Shown here: positions 41,453 to 51,236 of the stretch, one piece after another | Layout of the letters: every line of letters begins with the position of its first letter | Numbering within the stretch: position 1 is the stretch's first letter | Assembly: GCA_022842785.1 (NCBI GenBank) | Contig: JALHOW010000005.1 | Coordinates: 372,001 to 436,000, forward strand | From: Hyphomicrobiaceae bacterium | GTDB lineage: Bacteria > Pseudomonadota > Alphaproteobacteria > Rhizobiales > Hyphomicrobiaceae | Length of the DNA: 64,000 bases | Direction of reading: 5' to 3' | The notes under the pieces: model-generated | What the model was told of the DNA's origin: nothing | Databases searched by the model: none | What the model saw: the letters and a program-made list of their open reading frames with translations, nothing else | Program-made: the position numbers and the translations under genes

Positions 41453-42307
41453 CTATTTGCCGGCAGCTCTCACAAGATCAAAATAGTCACGCGCGGGAAG
41501 CGCGACATACGCTTCGACCGCGCCCGTTCGATGGGGCCTAACGGGAAGGTGGAAGGCTCGCACCTGCGCTAAGCTTCGAGCATAGGTGACATAGTCGACA
41601 GTACGAAGCTGGCTCTCGTACAACCTCACGATGTCCAGTTTTCTCTCGAGCAGTTCGGATATATCGAGGTATGCATTGGGCGTTAGCATCGACCAAATTT
41701 CGTAGCCGATCACCATGAAATCCGGCGTCTCTGCGGCGTCCGCGAGTAGGACGTTCGCCCGCCGATGGTGAGAATGGCCATCAAACATCCAAGGCAGCAC
41801 AACCACATCCGGGGAGAAATCGCGAAGCACTGCGCGCAACTGCGCGATCTCATCCCCTCCCGGCTCTCCGTCACAGTCACTTACGTTTGTTCGGAAAATG
41901 CCGGTAACCCCGAGGGCTTTCGCCGCATCATCGAGCTCGGCAGCACGTACGGCGACGAGGCGGTCCTTGTAGTCCTTATCGTCGTGCCATGGCTCCCCTG
42001 CGAGTGCACCGCCGCCATCTCCGTTGTAGATGTTCACGATGCGGATCTCAGACACTCCGGCGTGCGCGAGCAGCAGGCCTCCGCAGCCGATAGCTTCGTC
42101 GTCGGGATGCGGCGAGATGGCAAGGATGCGCTTTCCCAGCGGAGGTTGAAGCGCCTTAGGAAAGTAGCTCGCGTGATAGAGACTGAGCCGCGACGGCAGC
42201 TCGCCGGCATGAGCACGGAGGAGTTCTGGCTTGATCACGCCCAGAAATCGCGGATAGCTCAGCAATCGATCGAGCCACGCGCGAGGATGAATGCCAAATC
42301 TTGCCAT
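41453..42307 (-). CDS. PIG-L family deacetylase
   Basis: 284 residues. The zinc and catalytic motif PHPDDEAIGCGG is at 66-77 (preceded by ILAIS) and the second metal motif GHSHHRRAN near 165. The family removes acetyl groups from N-acetyl sugars (LmbE/MshB/PIG-L). In this locus it may deacetylate an N-acetylated sugar nucleotide, lipid-linked sugar or glycan. No signal peptide, so cytoplasmic. Follows the carbamoyltransferase gene by 25 bases. Confidence 0.87.
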   Translation of the reverse strand: MARFGIHPRAWLDRLLSYPRFLGVIKPELLRAHAGELPSRLSLYHASYFPKALQPPLGKRILAISPHPDDEAIGCGGLLLAHAGVSEIRIVNIYNGDGGGALAGEPWHDDKDYKDRLVAVRAAELDDAAKALGVTGIFRTNVSDCDGEPGGDEIAQLRAVLRDFSPDVVVLPWMFDGHSHHRRANVLLADAAETPDFMVIGYEIWSMLTPNAYLDISELLERKLDIVRLYESQLRTVDYVTYARSLAQVRAFHLPVRPHRTGAVEAYVALPARDYFDLVRAAGK

Positions 42308-42332
42308 AGGCGACGATCACTCAATCTTCCAG

Positions 42333-44135
42333 TTACGAATCGCGTCGGACAAGCCAGTCGCCAAGCACGAGAAGATCCATCCGCGTTCTCAGGAAGCAAT
42401 CCAGAGCCTCCTGCGGACTGCAGACGACTGGCTCGTTCTCGTTGAAGGATGTGTTGAGCACCATGGGCACGCCCGTGGCCGCACGAAAAGCGTCAATCAA
42501 CTGCCAGTAGCGTGAGTTCGTTTCGCGGTAGACGGACTGCAACCGGCCAGATCCATCAACGTGAGTCACTGCCGGGACCGCACTGCGCTTCTCCGGGCGG
42601 ATTTGATAGACTTGCATCATGAAGGGGACATCGCCCTCTTCCTCGAACCACTCTCCGACGTATTCGCGCTGCACTGATGGCGCAAATGGTCTGAAGCTTT
42701 CGCGACGCTTGATCTTCAAATTGAGGATGTCCTTCATGTCGGCGCGGCGCGGGTCACACACGATGGATCGGTTGCCAAGCGCGCGCGGCCCCCACTCCAT
42801 GCGTCCCTGAAACCAGCCGACAACGTCTCCTCGCGCCACGGCCTCGGCCGTTACTTGGCAGAGCGCGCTCTCATCGCTCATCCGCGTCACAATGCAGCCG
42901 TTCGCCGATAGCTCGGAATTTCGCTGCTCGAGAAGCTCCGCGATGTCGTCCGAGGAAGTTTCCGGTCCGAGATACGCGTGCTCCATGATGTAGCGTCCCG
43001 CAATCGAATCCCCGGCGAGCGACCGAGGCTGGACGACAGGAACGGCAACGGCCTTCGCAGTGTCGGCTTGATGCCAGGCCTGAATGGCCGCACCAATTGC
43101 TCCACCTGCATCACCGGCAGCCGATTGAACGTAGAGACGCTTGAACCGTGACTGCCGCAACACCTTGCCATTCGCGACCGAGTTCATGGCACAACCACCT
43201 GCAAGTGCAAGGCTATCGACGCCGTGTCGCTCATGAAGATGACCGATCAGATGGAAGAATGCTTCTTCATACATGGCCTGCGCGGAGCGCGCGAGATCGC
43301 GATGGCGATCGGAGAGAGGCTCTTCCTTGCTACGCGCCGGTCCCAGAAGCTCCTCAAGAGCCGCCGAGTAGAGCGTGCCGACGTGTGGGCTGCCGCCCTC
43401 CCACGCATAGTCGATCTTCTCGCGGTGATGGCGGAAATAGCTCGTATCCAGCTCGTAGCGCCCCCTTTCGCGCAACCGCACGATTTTGCGCATCTCCGCA
43501 AGGAAGCGCGGTTGGCCATAGGGTGCAAGCCCCATGACTTTGTACTCGTCGCCGTAGTTCGGGAAGCCGAGATACTGTGTCACCGCCTGATAGAACACGC
43601 CGAGCGAATGCGGGAAATGCACCCTGTCCTCGACATCGATAGCTGTGCCGTGCCCAATGCCCCACGCGGCGGATGAAAAATCACCGAAGCCATCGATGGA
43701 AGCAACCGACGCCTCGTGAAACGGTGACACGAGGAAGCACGATGCGAGATGGGCTAAATGATGCTCGACGCGCACGATCCGCCCCTTGAACACCGCACTC
43801 GGAAACGCCGCGGCCAACTCGCTTTCGATGGATTGGCGCTTCGCTTGATTGCGCAGGCGATCGACGACGAAGCGAAAATCAGGTCTCTGGAGCAGCGTGA
43901 ACTGAACCTTCTTGAGGAAACTCGCACCAGGATCGGAATTCACCGCGACGATATCGACATCGCCAAGCGCGACACCAGCTTCGTTGAGGCAGTATGTGAT
44001 CGCCATCGTCGGAAAACCAGCCCAGTGCTTGATGCGCCGGAACCGCTCCTCCTCGGCCGCCGCGACGATGGCGCCATCACGTACGAGGCAGGCGGCGCTG
44101 TCACCGTGGTAAGCATTCAGGCCGAGAATGATCAT
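42333..44135 (-). CDS. carbamoyltransferase (NodU/CmcH family)
   Basis: 600 residues, full length. The N-terminal sugar-kinase/YrdC-like domain begins ILGLNAYHGDSAACLVRDG and contains HHLAHLASCFLVSPF (iron-binding His region) and the ASIDGFGDFSSA block; the C-terminal part has MEWGPRALGNRSIVCDPR and LNTSFNENEPVV. It transfers carbamoyl from carbamoyl phosphate, through carbamoyl-AMP, to a sugar hydroxyl, as NodU does on Nod factor. In this setting it likely carbamoylates the polysaccharide repeat. ATGA overlap with the preceding methyltransferase. Confidence 0.92.
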   Translation of the reverse strand: MIILGLNAYHGDSAACLVRDGAIVAAAEEERFRRIKHWAGFPTMAITYCLNEAGVALGDVDIVAVNSDPGASFLKKVQFTLLQRPDFRFVVDRLRNQAKRQSIESELAAAFPSAVFKGRIVRVEHHLAHLASCFLVSPFHEASVASIDGFGDFSSAAWGIGHGTAIDVEDRVHFPHSLGVFYQAVTQYLGFPNYGDEYKVMGLAPYGQPRFLAEMRKIVRLRERGRYELDTSYFRHHREKIDYAWEGGSPHVGTLYSAALEELLGPARSKEEPLSDRHRDLARSAQAMYEEAFFHLIGHLHERHGVDSLALAGGCAMNSVANGKVLRQSRFKRLYVQSAAGDAGGAIGAAIQAWHQADTAKAVAVPVVQPRSLAGDSIAGRYIMEHAYLGPETSSDDIAELLEQRNSELSANGCIVTRMSDESALCQVTAEAVARGDVVGWFQGRMEWGPRALGNRSIVCDPRRADMKDILNLKIKRRESFRPFAPSVQREYVGEWFEEEGDVPFMMQVYQIRPEKRSAVPAVTHVDGSGRLQSVYRETNSRYWQLIDAFRAATGVPMVLNTSFNENEPVVCSPQEALDCFLRTRMDLLVLGDWLVRRDS

Positions 44136-45241
44136 TGGGGCACCCCCGTGGCCAACTTCCAGTTGTTTCGGCCGACGATATAAAGACTATCTGCTGCGTG
44201 CTTCAAAGGTGGAACGACGCGCGACGTCTTCCGCAGCGCCTCCGATATTGAAAGGAGCGCACGCCCCGCCGCTCCATACAGATCATAGTCCGAGGCTTGC
44301 AGGCCCAATCCAAAGAAGCAGTCTACCTCCAGATGCGCATCACCGAACGTGTTCCTGAACTCGCGCAGCAGAGTAAGCGGTAGCCAGTATCGGACCTCGA
44401 AACCAGAAGGCTCGCGAAAGCCGCGCTTGGCCATATGCTGCAACGAACGCACGCCGGTCGCAGATGCCATCTGAATGCGGAAACCGCCATCCGGCCGCAA
44501 CACGCGCGCAGCCTCCTTGATGGCCGTTCGAGCACTGTCCTTCGAGAAGTGCTGCAATACGCTGTAGGAAAAGACGGTATCGAATGTGTCGGACCTCAGC
44601 GGAAGATACCGCGCATCACCGACAATGCCCTCGAACGGCAGCCCGCGCATTCTCGCAAGCCGACGGGCCGCCAGAACGGCGCCAAGGCTCGGATCGATTC
44701 CAATTGGCTTATAATTGCTGGCCGCCGCAGCCAGAGACCATCGGCCCCAGCTGCAGCCGATGTCGAGCAGGCGCCTCGCTTCCGCCGCAGGAGCGGTTGG
44801 CAGTCGCATTTGCGGGATTGGTACGCGATCCAAATTTCCGATCAGACCTTTGTACAGAATTCCATTCGTTGCCCCGACCAGGTTTGAGATGACCGCGTCG
44901 ACAGTGCCTCCACCAGTAGCCAGTCCGTCCCGTACTTGTGCCTTTTCCATCTCTGAAATGCCGAGCGTATCGACAAAGAACGGATCGGAGCGTTCTCCCT
45001 CCGCCCAAAGCACTGCCATTTCGCGCGACCGGGCGGCAAGGCCAATCGTCTGCGCGACGTCCTCGCGAAGGAGAACCGGCACGCCCTGCACCATTGGATA
45101 GCGGTGGCCACGATCGCATTCGAGCCACTCTCCACTGCGAACGAAAGGTAGTTTGTCCACGGGACAGGCCAGCCGGTCGAACGCATCGCAGCCCTCATCG
45201 TTCAGGGCGGGAACTCTGTCCGACATCGGCTTCACAGTCAT
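44132..45241 (-). CDS. class I methyltransferase with N-terminal Trm112-like region
   Basis: 369 residues. A short N-terminal zinc-ribbon-like segment (LACPVDKLPFVRSGEWLECDRGHRYPMVQGVPVLL, about 25-58) resembles Trm112/YcaR-type modules. The SAM-binding fold has LLDIGCSWGRWSLAAA (about 162-177), GIDPSL and FDTVFSYSVLQHFS (motif IV region). The target is unknown, but the position among glycan genes points to O-methylation of a sugar. ATGA overlaps on both sides. Confidence 0.85.
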   Translation of the reverse strand: MTVKPMSDRVPALNDEGCDAFDRLACPVDKLPFVRSGEWLECDRGHRYPMVQGVPVLLREDVAQTIGLAARSREMAVLWAEGERSDPFFVDTLGISEMEKAQVRDGLATGGGTVDAVISNLVGATNGILYKGLIGNLDRVPIPQMRLPTAPAAEARRLLDIGCSWGRWSLAAAASNYKPIGIDPSLGAVLAARRLARMRGLPFEGIVGDARYLPLRSDTFDTVFSYSVLQHFSKDSARTAIKEAARVLRPDGGFRIQMASATGVRSLQHMAKRGFREPSGFEVRYWLPLTLLREFRNTFGDAHLEVDCFFGLGLQASDYDLYGAAGRALLSISEALRKTSRVVPPLKHAADSLYIVGRNNWKLATGVPQ

Positions 45242-46020
45242 GCAGAACGCTCCTGCCTCAATTTCCTATACACAATCTCAAGCGCTATCATCGTTTCGGC
45301 CAGCGTACGCTGGAGCACATAAAACCATCCGGACCAGCCATCCAAAAAGCAGCGTTTGATAATGAGCGTATAAAAGAAGACGAGCAACGGCGCGGGCCAT
45401 CCGAGGCGACGAATGCGATCGTTGCGCCGAAGCTCAGCGAGCGGCGCCGAGAGCAGATGATCTGCTTCCAACCGCGCATACTTCTGCTGCGAAGCGAGCC
45501 AGCGCGCCAAGGGTTTACGGTCATCATGGTCGATCGGACTCTGGAGTCCATCCACCTTTCCACCCAAGACTAGTCTTTGCGTGTGCCCGACTTGCTCATA
45601 GCGTGCACCGCGATGGCGAAACAAAACTGTAATCGGCGGGTAGAGACTGCCGCGCAATGCGCGACCGAACACACAGTATCGGAACGACACACGATAACCG
45701 TCAATTTCCGACGACGGTTCGAGTGAAGCTATTTCATCTTTTAGACCGTACCCGACTACGTAGTCCGCATCCAAAGCGAGGATCCATTCGGCTGAACCAC
45801 CGCATTGCGCCAAGCCGAAATTCCACTGCGCCTCGTGATTGTCGAAGGGATGGACGATCCATTCGGCCTGCGTGTACCCCGCAACGATTTCCGCCGTGGC
45901 ATCCGTGCTGCCACTGTCCACGACAACAATGCGTTTCGCCCAGGACACCCCATCCAGAGTGCGCGCGATGTTGTGCTCCTCGTTGTACGTGAGGATCAGG
46001 ACGGTAATTCTGTCGAGCAC
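45238..46020 (-). CDS. glycosyltransferase family 2 (WaaE/KdtX-like)
   Basis: 260 residues from GTG 46020, two bases after the upstream stop, giving VLDRITVLILTYNEEHNIARTL; no ATG is better placed. GT-A motifs: VVDSGSTDATAEI (about 34-46) and the DxD-like LALDADYVVGYG (about 84-95), then the KDxL-type FRYCVFGRALRGSLYPP. Length and motifs match the WaaE/KdtX subfamily of beta-1,4-type transferases. The C-terminus has a hydrophobic stretch (LLVFFYTLIIKR). Confidence 0.85.
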   Translation of the reverse strand: MLDRITVLILTYNEEHNIARTLDGVSWAKRIVVVDSGSTDATAEIVAGYTQAEWIVHPFDNHEAQWNFGLAQCGGSAEWILALDADYVVGYGLKDEIASLEPSSEIDGYRVSFRYCVFGRALRGSLYPPITVLFRHRGARYEQVGHTQRLVLGGKVDGLQSPIDHDDRKPLARWLASQQKYARLEADHLLSAPLAELRRNDRIRRLGWPAPLLVFFYTLIIKRCFLDGWSGWFYVLQRTLAETMIALEIVYRKLRQERSA

Positions 46021-46022
46021 GC

Positions 46023-47216
46023 TCAGGATCCCAAAGCCTGCAAAGCAGGCGGCCGGCCAGGCGCACGCTGGCCTATTACTTCGCGATAGAGATCCTCCAT
46101 ATCCTCGGCGATCGAAACCCATGAAAATCGCCGGCGCGCCGCGTCCTGTCCTGCCGCTCCCATCCGTCGGCGCAACCGTGCATCGGCGAGAAGACGGGCA
46201 ATGGCGTCTCCGAGCCTTTCGGGGTCGCCCTCGACGACCATGCCGGCCTCCGCCTCGGCAACGACGCCCGCCAGTCCAACTTCCGGCGTCAGGATCACGG
46301 GCACGCCAGCGGCCATGGCCTCGAGAGCAGCAATGCCGAAGTTCTCGGAGTACGAGGGCAGCACGAAAACATCGGCCGCAGAGAATGCCTTCCACTTCTG
46401 CGCACCGTCCAGTGGACCGAGAACATGCATCCGATCCGCAATACCATGGCGAGCGGCGAGTTCGTTGAGCCGCGGCAGGTAACCATCCTCGTCGTTGCCG
46501 ACGACAACGAGTTGCGCGCCCGGAACGCGAGCAACAGCAGGAACAAGTCGATCGAGGCCCTTCTTCCAGTTGATGCGTCCAAGAAAGAGGACAATCGGGC
46601 TGGGCACGCCGTCCGTGGGCGCGAAGGTCGCCTCGTCGAAGCCGACATCCAAATCGACGCCGTTAGGCATGGTCGCGTATCGACGAACCGAAAGTCCGAG
46701 GCGTTCGATGTCGTCAGCTTCAAGTGCCGTCGTGACATGAACAGCAGCAGCAGCAGCAAGATTCCGGCGGTCAAACAGTCTGATCCAGGCGCGCTTGGCG
46801 AGCGAGCTCTTCCGGTCAATCAGCTCGGGCACCAGCATGCCACGGGGCGAGAGCACGTACGGAACGCCATTGCGGCGCGCGGCGGTTGCGGCCGCCGTCG
46901 TTGGCCAGAGGAACACCGCATGGATGTGAACAACATCGAAGGTCGAAACGACGCGCTCGAGTTCAGCGCACATATCGGGAGAGTAATAGATGCGCCGACC
47001 CCAGCCCGTCGGGAAGTAGGTCACCGTTACGCCGTCGACATCAGTTGGGGCCCCAACAGGTACACGCGATACCCCCTCGCCATCGACATTCGTCGTCAGC
47101 ACGTGCACCTCATGCCCCCGCCGCGCAAGACCGACACAGAGGCCATGCACCGATCGTATGGGGCCTCCATATCGCGTTGCGGGCCAATACGTAGGGACGA
47201 CGTGAAGAATCCGCAC
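46023..47216 (-). CDS. glycosyltransferase family 4
   Basis: 397 residues. N-terminal MRILHVVPTYWPATRYGGPIRSVHGL acceptor domain and VVHIHAVFLWP; C-terminal IVLFLGRINWKKGLDRLVPA and the donor-site E-x7-E in SENFGIAALEAMAAGVPVI. A complete GT-B enzyme, retaining mechanism expected. Acceptor and donor cannot be assigned. Followed after 2 bases by the GT2. Confidence 0.9.
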   Translation of the reverse strand: MRILHVVPTYWPATRYGGPIRSVHGLCVGLARRGHEVHVLTTNVDGEGVSRVPVGAPTDVDGVTVTYFPTGWGRRIYYSPDMCAELERVVSTFDVVHIHAVFLWPTTAAATAARRNGVPYVLSPRGMLVPELIDRKSSLAKRAWIRLFDRRNLAAAAAVHVTTALEADDIERLGLSVRRYATMPNGVDLDVGFDEATFAPTDGVPSPIVLFLGRINWKKGLDRLVPAVARVPGAQLVVVGNDEDGYLPRLNELAARHGIADRMHVLGPLDGAQKWKAFSAADVFVLPSYSENFGIAALEAMAAGVPVILTPEVGLAGVVAEAEAGMVVEGDPERLGDAIARLLADARLRRRMGAAGQDAARRRFSWVSIAEDMEDLYREVIGQRAPGRPPALQALGS

Positions 47217-47228
47217 GGATCGCTCTGC

Positions 47229-48635
47229 CTACCGCACGACCCAAGGGAAGAAGCGTGGCAATACGAACTTGGCGAACACCCAGATCACTAGCAACTGCAC
47301 GACGATGCCGCCGAATATCTTGGTGAAGCTGCTCTCTAACTGCCCGACGAGCGCGAGCACTGAGCACGCTGCAGCCATTCCGAACAGAGGGCCCGTGAGG
47401 CCGCTGAACAGAAGCACGCGATAGATGCGTCCGTACAGGACGCCAATGAGAAGCGACGCAGCAAGCATCCCAAGAGCACCAAAGTCGATGTACATCTCGG
47501 CAGCCCAGCCGAGACTGATCGAGGTCGCCTCGCTATTGCCGGCGGCACCCGCAGTATAAAAATTCGTACGCACGGTATCATCGACCACCGGCTTGTTCGG
47601 GAAGAACAATCGAGGCATGAACGGCCGACTGACCGAATCCCACAACAGGGCGCCCCCTTCGTGCGGAATGATGTGCGGGACCGTCGTCAGCGTTAAGCCA
47701 AAGAAGCCGACATATCCGAGGCGGTCGAGGAAATTTTCGAAACCTTCGCCGAACTCTTTCGGTCCGAGAGCCTGAACGAGGTCGAGCAATTTCGTCATAC
47801 GCGTTGAATAGTCGATTGTTACAAGTTGAGATCCGGTGCCCGACGATACGAACGTTCGATATTCTGGCTTCACCGCAGTCCATGTGATGCCTAGCAAAAC
47901 CACCACTACCGCGAGCATGGCCCCGCCGATCCACCCTCCTGTCGACACCCGGACATTGGCGGCGAACGCTGCGAGCGCAACGAATATGAAGACCGTCTTG
48001 AAATCCGAAAAGAAGCCGCCGATCCCCAGGGCCAACTCGAACGCGAAGGCCGCGAGGAAGATGGGATGCGCCGGGCGTCGTTGCGCGAAAGCGGCAAAGG
48101 CCAGCAAGAAGAAGAAAATCCATTTGGTCCCAGCAACCGCGAGCAGGACTTGCGTGAGACCGGGCACTACCCAAGCGGATCCAGTGGCAACGAAGGAGAG
48201 AATCACTCCTGCCACGTACAGCACGCCCCACGCCGACATCGAGCGTGACAATGCTGTCTGGCGTGCGGCCGCACTGATATTGGGCGCTCCCGAGCCGATA
48301 GCCGCGCGTGCGCCAATCGCCAGTGCCAGGACCGCTAAGAGCGACAATATCGTCGCCCAAACCATTTCGGCGCCGACGAAGGAGCTCGCATTGATGTCCA
48401 CGCCTCTCAAGTTCGCGCTGAACGTCGGCACTGAGGCCTGGACCCACGGATAGGCGAACACGACGAGGAGGAGCGGAGGTTCACCCTGCCGCCACAGCAT
48501 CATGACGCCGGCAATAAAAACGGCGATCGAGAGCGCTGCGAGCTCCATATTGGCGCCGATGCCCGCAGCTAGAAACAGCGCGCCACCACCCAGGACGGCA
48601 AGAGGCGTCGCACTCGTGCGCCGTTGCCGGGGCAT
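47229..48635 (-). CDS. polysaccharide polymerase-like membrane protein (Wzy-type)
   Basis: 468 residues from ATG 48635; a GTG at 48665 is also possible. About ten to twelve hydrophobic helices (e.g. PLAVLGGGALFLAAGIGANMELAALSIAVFIAGV, AVVVVLLGITWTAV) surround a large hydrophilic loop between about 290 and 390 containing PHIIPHEGGALLWDSVSRP and PRLFFPNKPVVDD, then SISLGWAAEMYIDFGALG, which resembles oligosaccharide repeat-unit polymerases. Sequence similarity in this class is low, so the role is inferred from topology and context. Confidence 0.68.
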   Translation of the reverse strand: MPRQRRTSATPLAVLGGGALFLAAGIGANMELAALSIAVFIAGVMMLWRQGEPPLLLVVFAYPWVQASVPTFSANLRGVDINASSFVGAEMVWATILSLLAVLALAIGARAAIGSGAPNISAAARQTALSRSMSAWGVLYVAGVILSFVATGSAWVVPGLTQVLLAVAGTKWIFFFLLAFAAFAQRRPAHPIFLAAFAFELALGIGGFFSDFKTVFIFVALAAFAANVRVSTGGWIGGAMLAVVVVLLGITWTAVKPEYRTFVSSGTGSQLVTIDYSTRMTKLLDLVQALGPKEFGEGFENFLDRLGYVGFFGLTLTTVPHIIPHEGGALLWDSVSRPFMPRLFFPNKPVVDDTVRTNFYTAGAAGNSEATSISLGWAAEMYIDFGALGMLAASLLIGVLYGRIYRVLLFSGLTGPLFGMAAACSVLALVGQLESSFTKIFGGIVVQLLVIWVFAKFVLPRFFPWVVR

Positions 48636-48670
48636 TGAATGGCCGTATCGGGATTGGATGCGCACCAGTG

Positions 48671-49828
48671 TCAGCCTCGCGCGACTCTCAGGTGAATAAG
48701 CGCAGACATGACGCCATTGGCAGCCGCGTCGATGCTGTGTCGTGCAGAAAGCGCGGCAATGGACGGAGGCGGAGGCGCGGAAGATGCGACCGCACAAATT
48801 GCCTCAGCAAGAGCGCGAATGTCGCCCGTCGGGAACGACCTGCCCGCACATCCGTCCGCCGCAAGATCGGGACTGCAGCCACACGCGTCCGAAACGATGA
48901 TCGGCCGGCCGCACGCGAGGGCCTCGTTGGCAACTAGGCCCCAGGTATCATTGTCGGAAGGCAAGACAAGGCAGTCGCTGGCCGCGTACACGGCCGGCAT
49001 CTCCGTCTGATTGCGGAAGCCAAGCATATGAACGGGCACACTCAAGGCATTTGCTTTTGCTACGACCACTTCCCGTAGCTCGCCTTCGCCCACGACCATG
49101 AGTTCGGCACGGCATCCGATCGACCGGGCAACTGCCAGTGCTTCAACCAGATCGAGCGGACGCTTTCGTGGCACGAGCTTGCCGGCGAAGAGCACCAGAG
49201 ATGTTCCGGCCTCAATGCCGAGGTCCGTTCGCAACCCACATCGCGCATCCGCACCTGCGCGCGAAGCGAACCAGTCGCCATCGACGCAGTGTGGCGAGTG
49301 AAACAGCCGCGCCTTCGGATATGCATAGTGAGAGTAGTACGCGCGCGAGCGTTCACCGACATATAGGGCGGCATCGAACAAGCGCAGGAACGGCGGATAG
49401 GCGACCGATTTCGCAACTCGCTTCAAGCTCGATCGCGGCGTGTCCAACTGACTGTCGCCGCGCACGAGCGCCGGGAGCCCGAGCCGCTTCGCCGCATAAA
49501 GTCCCTGCAGATAGGACTTCAGATGCCATCCCATGAGCAGCACGGCACTGAAGCGCCCCTCCCGAAGCTGGTGTCGGATGCGCGGTGTATCACAGCCCGC
49601 GAAGTGATGGAGGCCCGGATCCGCGGCGACGTTCTCCAAAAAACTGTGCTCGTATCCGGATGTGAGATCGACATCCCAATTGAAAGCCTTCCCAAACTCA
49701 GCCCGTGCCTGATCTTCGCGCGTTGGATTGTGTGCGAAGAACACCTGCAGATCCGTCATCGTTGCCAGCTTCCGGAACAGCGGCGCATAGTACTGGATCG
49801 GATGCGATGAAACGATCGCCAAGCGCAC
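48671..49828 (-). CDS. glycosyltransferase family 4
   Basis: 385 residues. Opening MRLAIVSSHPIQYYAPLFRKLA (a form common in GT4 enzymes with an HPIQY block). C-terminal LVLFAGKLVPRKRPLDLVEAL and donor-site NDTWGLVANEALACGRPIIVSD. Start ATG 49828; the stop lies 35 bases before the polymerase ATG. Acceptor unknown. Confidence 0.88.
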   Translation of the reverse strand: MRLAIVSSHPIQYYAPLFRKLATMTDLQVFFAHNPTREDQARAEFGKAFNWDVDLTSGYEHSFLENVAADPGLHHFAGCDTPRIRHQLREGRFSAVLLMGWHLKSYLQGLYAAKRLGLPALVRGDSQLDTPRSSLKRVAKSVAYPPFLRLFDAALYVGERSRAYYSHYAYPKARLFHSPHCVDGDWFASRAGADARCGLRTDLGIEAGTSLVLFAGKLVPRKRPLDLVEALAVARSIGCRAELMVVGEGELREVVVAKANALSVPVHMLGFRNQTEMPAVYAASDCLVLPSDNDTWGLVANEALACGRPIIVSDACGCSPDLAADGCAGRSFPTGDIRALAEAICAVASSAPPPPSIAALSARHSIDAAANGVMSALIHLRVARG

Positions 49829-49892
49829 GGAAGCCTACCGAGGGTAGATCACGTCGCGCGACGATGCGGACTGCATTTGGCTGAAGTGCCTT

Positions 49893-51236
49893 TCAGGCTG
49901 CAAGAACAGCCTCGTCGAGCACCTGCGCAAAGCGCGCCGCGACCGATCGTGCTTCATATGCGGCATAGACTGACGCATCAACTCTGCCGAAGGAATCTCG
50001 GTCCATAGCAAGCGCTCGAAGGCTCGTAGCAATCTCTTGGACGAGCTGATGGGTGTCGGCTCCCGGCAAGTAGGCGTGCGCCGCACCACCGCCCGCCGCG
50101 GTCAATATGTGATGCGAGCTCGATGCCTGGTGAAATAGGGAGATGAACGGCCGACCACACATCAAGGCGGGATAGATTTTGGAGGCAGTGTAGTGCGCCT
50201 CGTCGGAGCCGATCAGCAGAACACCCTCCGAGCGCACCAGGATCGCGATTGCCTGCAGGAAGGGAAGACGCTCCGGTATCTCGTGCACAGCGTCGGCCAC
50301 ACCCTCCTCAGCCGCAACAGGCAGAACGCGATATGCGCCCCGCCTGCCCGGCTGATTGCTCGAGCCGATGAAACTCAGCCGAAGCCTTTGCCCTAGCGCG
50401 GGCTCACTGTGTCGAAGCCTAGCCAACGCCCTCAATATTAGCCGCAGCAGCGGCCCCGATCGAGGCATGACCGTACCAACGAAACTTAGGTTGATACGCG
50501 CAGGATCGAGTACGCCGGCGGGAAGGACCAGATCAGAGCGCCGAAGCTGCTCGAAATCTCCAGGATCCCCGCCGATCGGAATTGCGGCCATACGTGCTTC
50601 ATCGAGCCACGGATAGCGTCCGGCCATCTCCGCGTTCTGCGTCTCCGACACCGAAGTGACGAATCTGGCGGCACGCAGTGCACGAGGCTCCAAGCGACAC
50701 GCTAGCGCGTGAGACAATCCGGCCTTCGTGCGAACCGATTGATGTGCTCCCCAATTGGACACCCACGGATCTTGAAAATCGAGCACAATCGGCACCGAGT
50801 ATCGCCGCCTGATCTCGGGCGCAAGGAGCATCGGATAAAATGGGCTTCCGGTGATCAGTACCGCATCTATGCGCCGTGTATTGAGAAGACGGAAGATGGC
50901 ACTGCGCAAAGCTGAGAAGGCTCTAATACCGAGATCGCCAATCCCAATCAGTCGCGTTGTCGAGGAGCTCAGCGCTCGGACCTTGATGATCTCCGCGTTC
51001 GGGCGCACCAGGGATGCCAGCGCCGGATCCAGCTCTTCCTCGTGGTGCGCCTCGTCAACGCACAGGATAATGGGATGCCAGCCATGGGCCTCAAGATGAT
51101 TGGCGAGATGACGGCTTCGGTGAACGCCTGCCACCGAGGACGGCGGAAAATACGGCGACACGATAACGACCGTCGATCGAACTGCGACGCCCCCTGCTTG
51201 AGTCTCGAAAGCCGGAGTTAGCGGCAAAGCAGTCAT
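49893..51236 (-). CDS. glycosyltransferase, GT4-like
   Basis: 447 residues. GT-B topology with N-terminal VVIVSPYFPPSSVAGVHRSRHLANHL, an interface LSFVGTVMPRSGPLLRLILRAL and a donor region SDEAHYTASKIYPALMCGRPFISLFH that lacks the standard E-x7-E and instead has a Ser-Lys-x-Tyr pattern. So the activity and family branch are less certain than for the neighbours. It overlaps the acyltransferase by 4 bases. Confidence 0.78.
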   Translation of the reverse strand: MTALPLTPAFETQAGGVAVRSTVVIVSPYFPPSSVAGVHRSRHLANHLEAHGWHPIILCVDEAHHEEELDPALASLVRPNAEIIKVRALSSSTTRLIGIGDLGIRAFSALRSAIFRLLNTRRIDAVLITGSPFYPMLLAPEIRRRYSVPIVLDFQDPWVSNWGAHQSVRTKAGLSHALACRLEPRALRAARFVTSVSETQNAEMAGRYPWLDEARMAAIPIGGDPGDFEQLRRSDLVLPAGVLDPARINLSFVGTVMPRSGPLLRLILRALARLRHSEPALGQRLRLSFIGSSNQPGRRGAYRVLPVAAEEGVADAVHEIPERLPFLQAIAILVRSEGVLLIGSDEAHYTASKIYPALMCGRPFISLFHQASSSHHILTAAGGGAAHAYLPGADTHQLVQEIATSLRALAMDRDSFGRVDASVYAAYEARSVAARFAQVLDEAVLAA

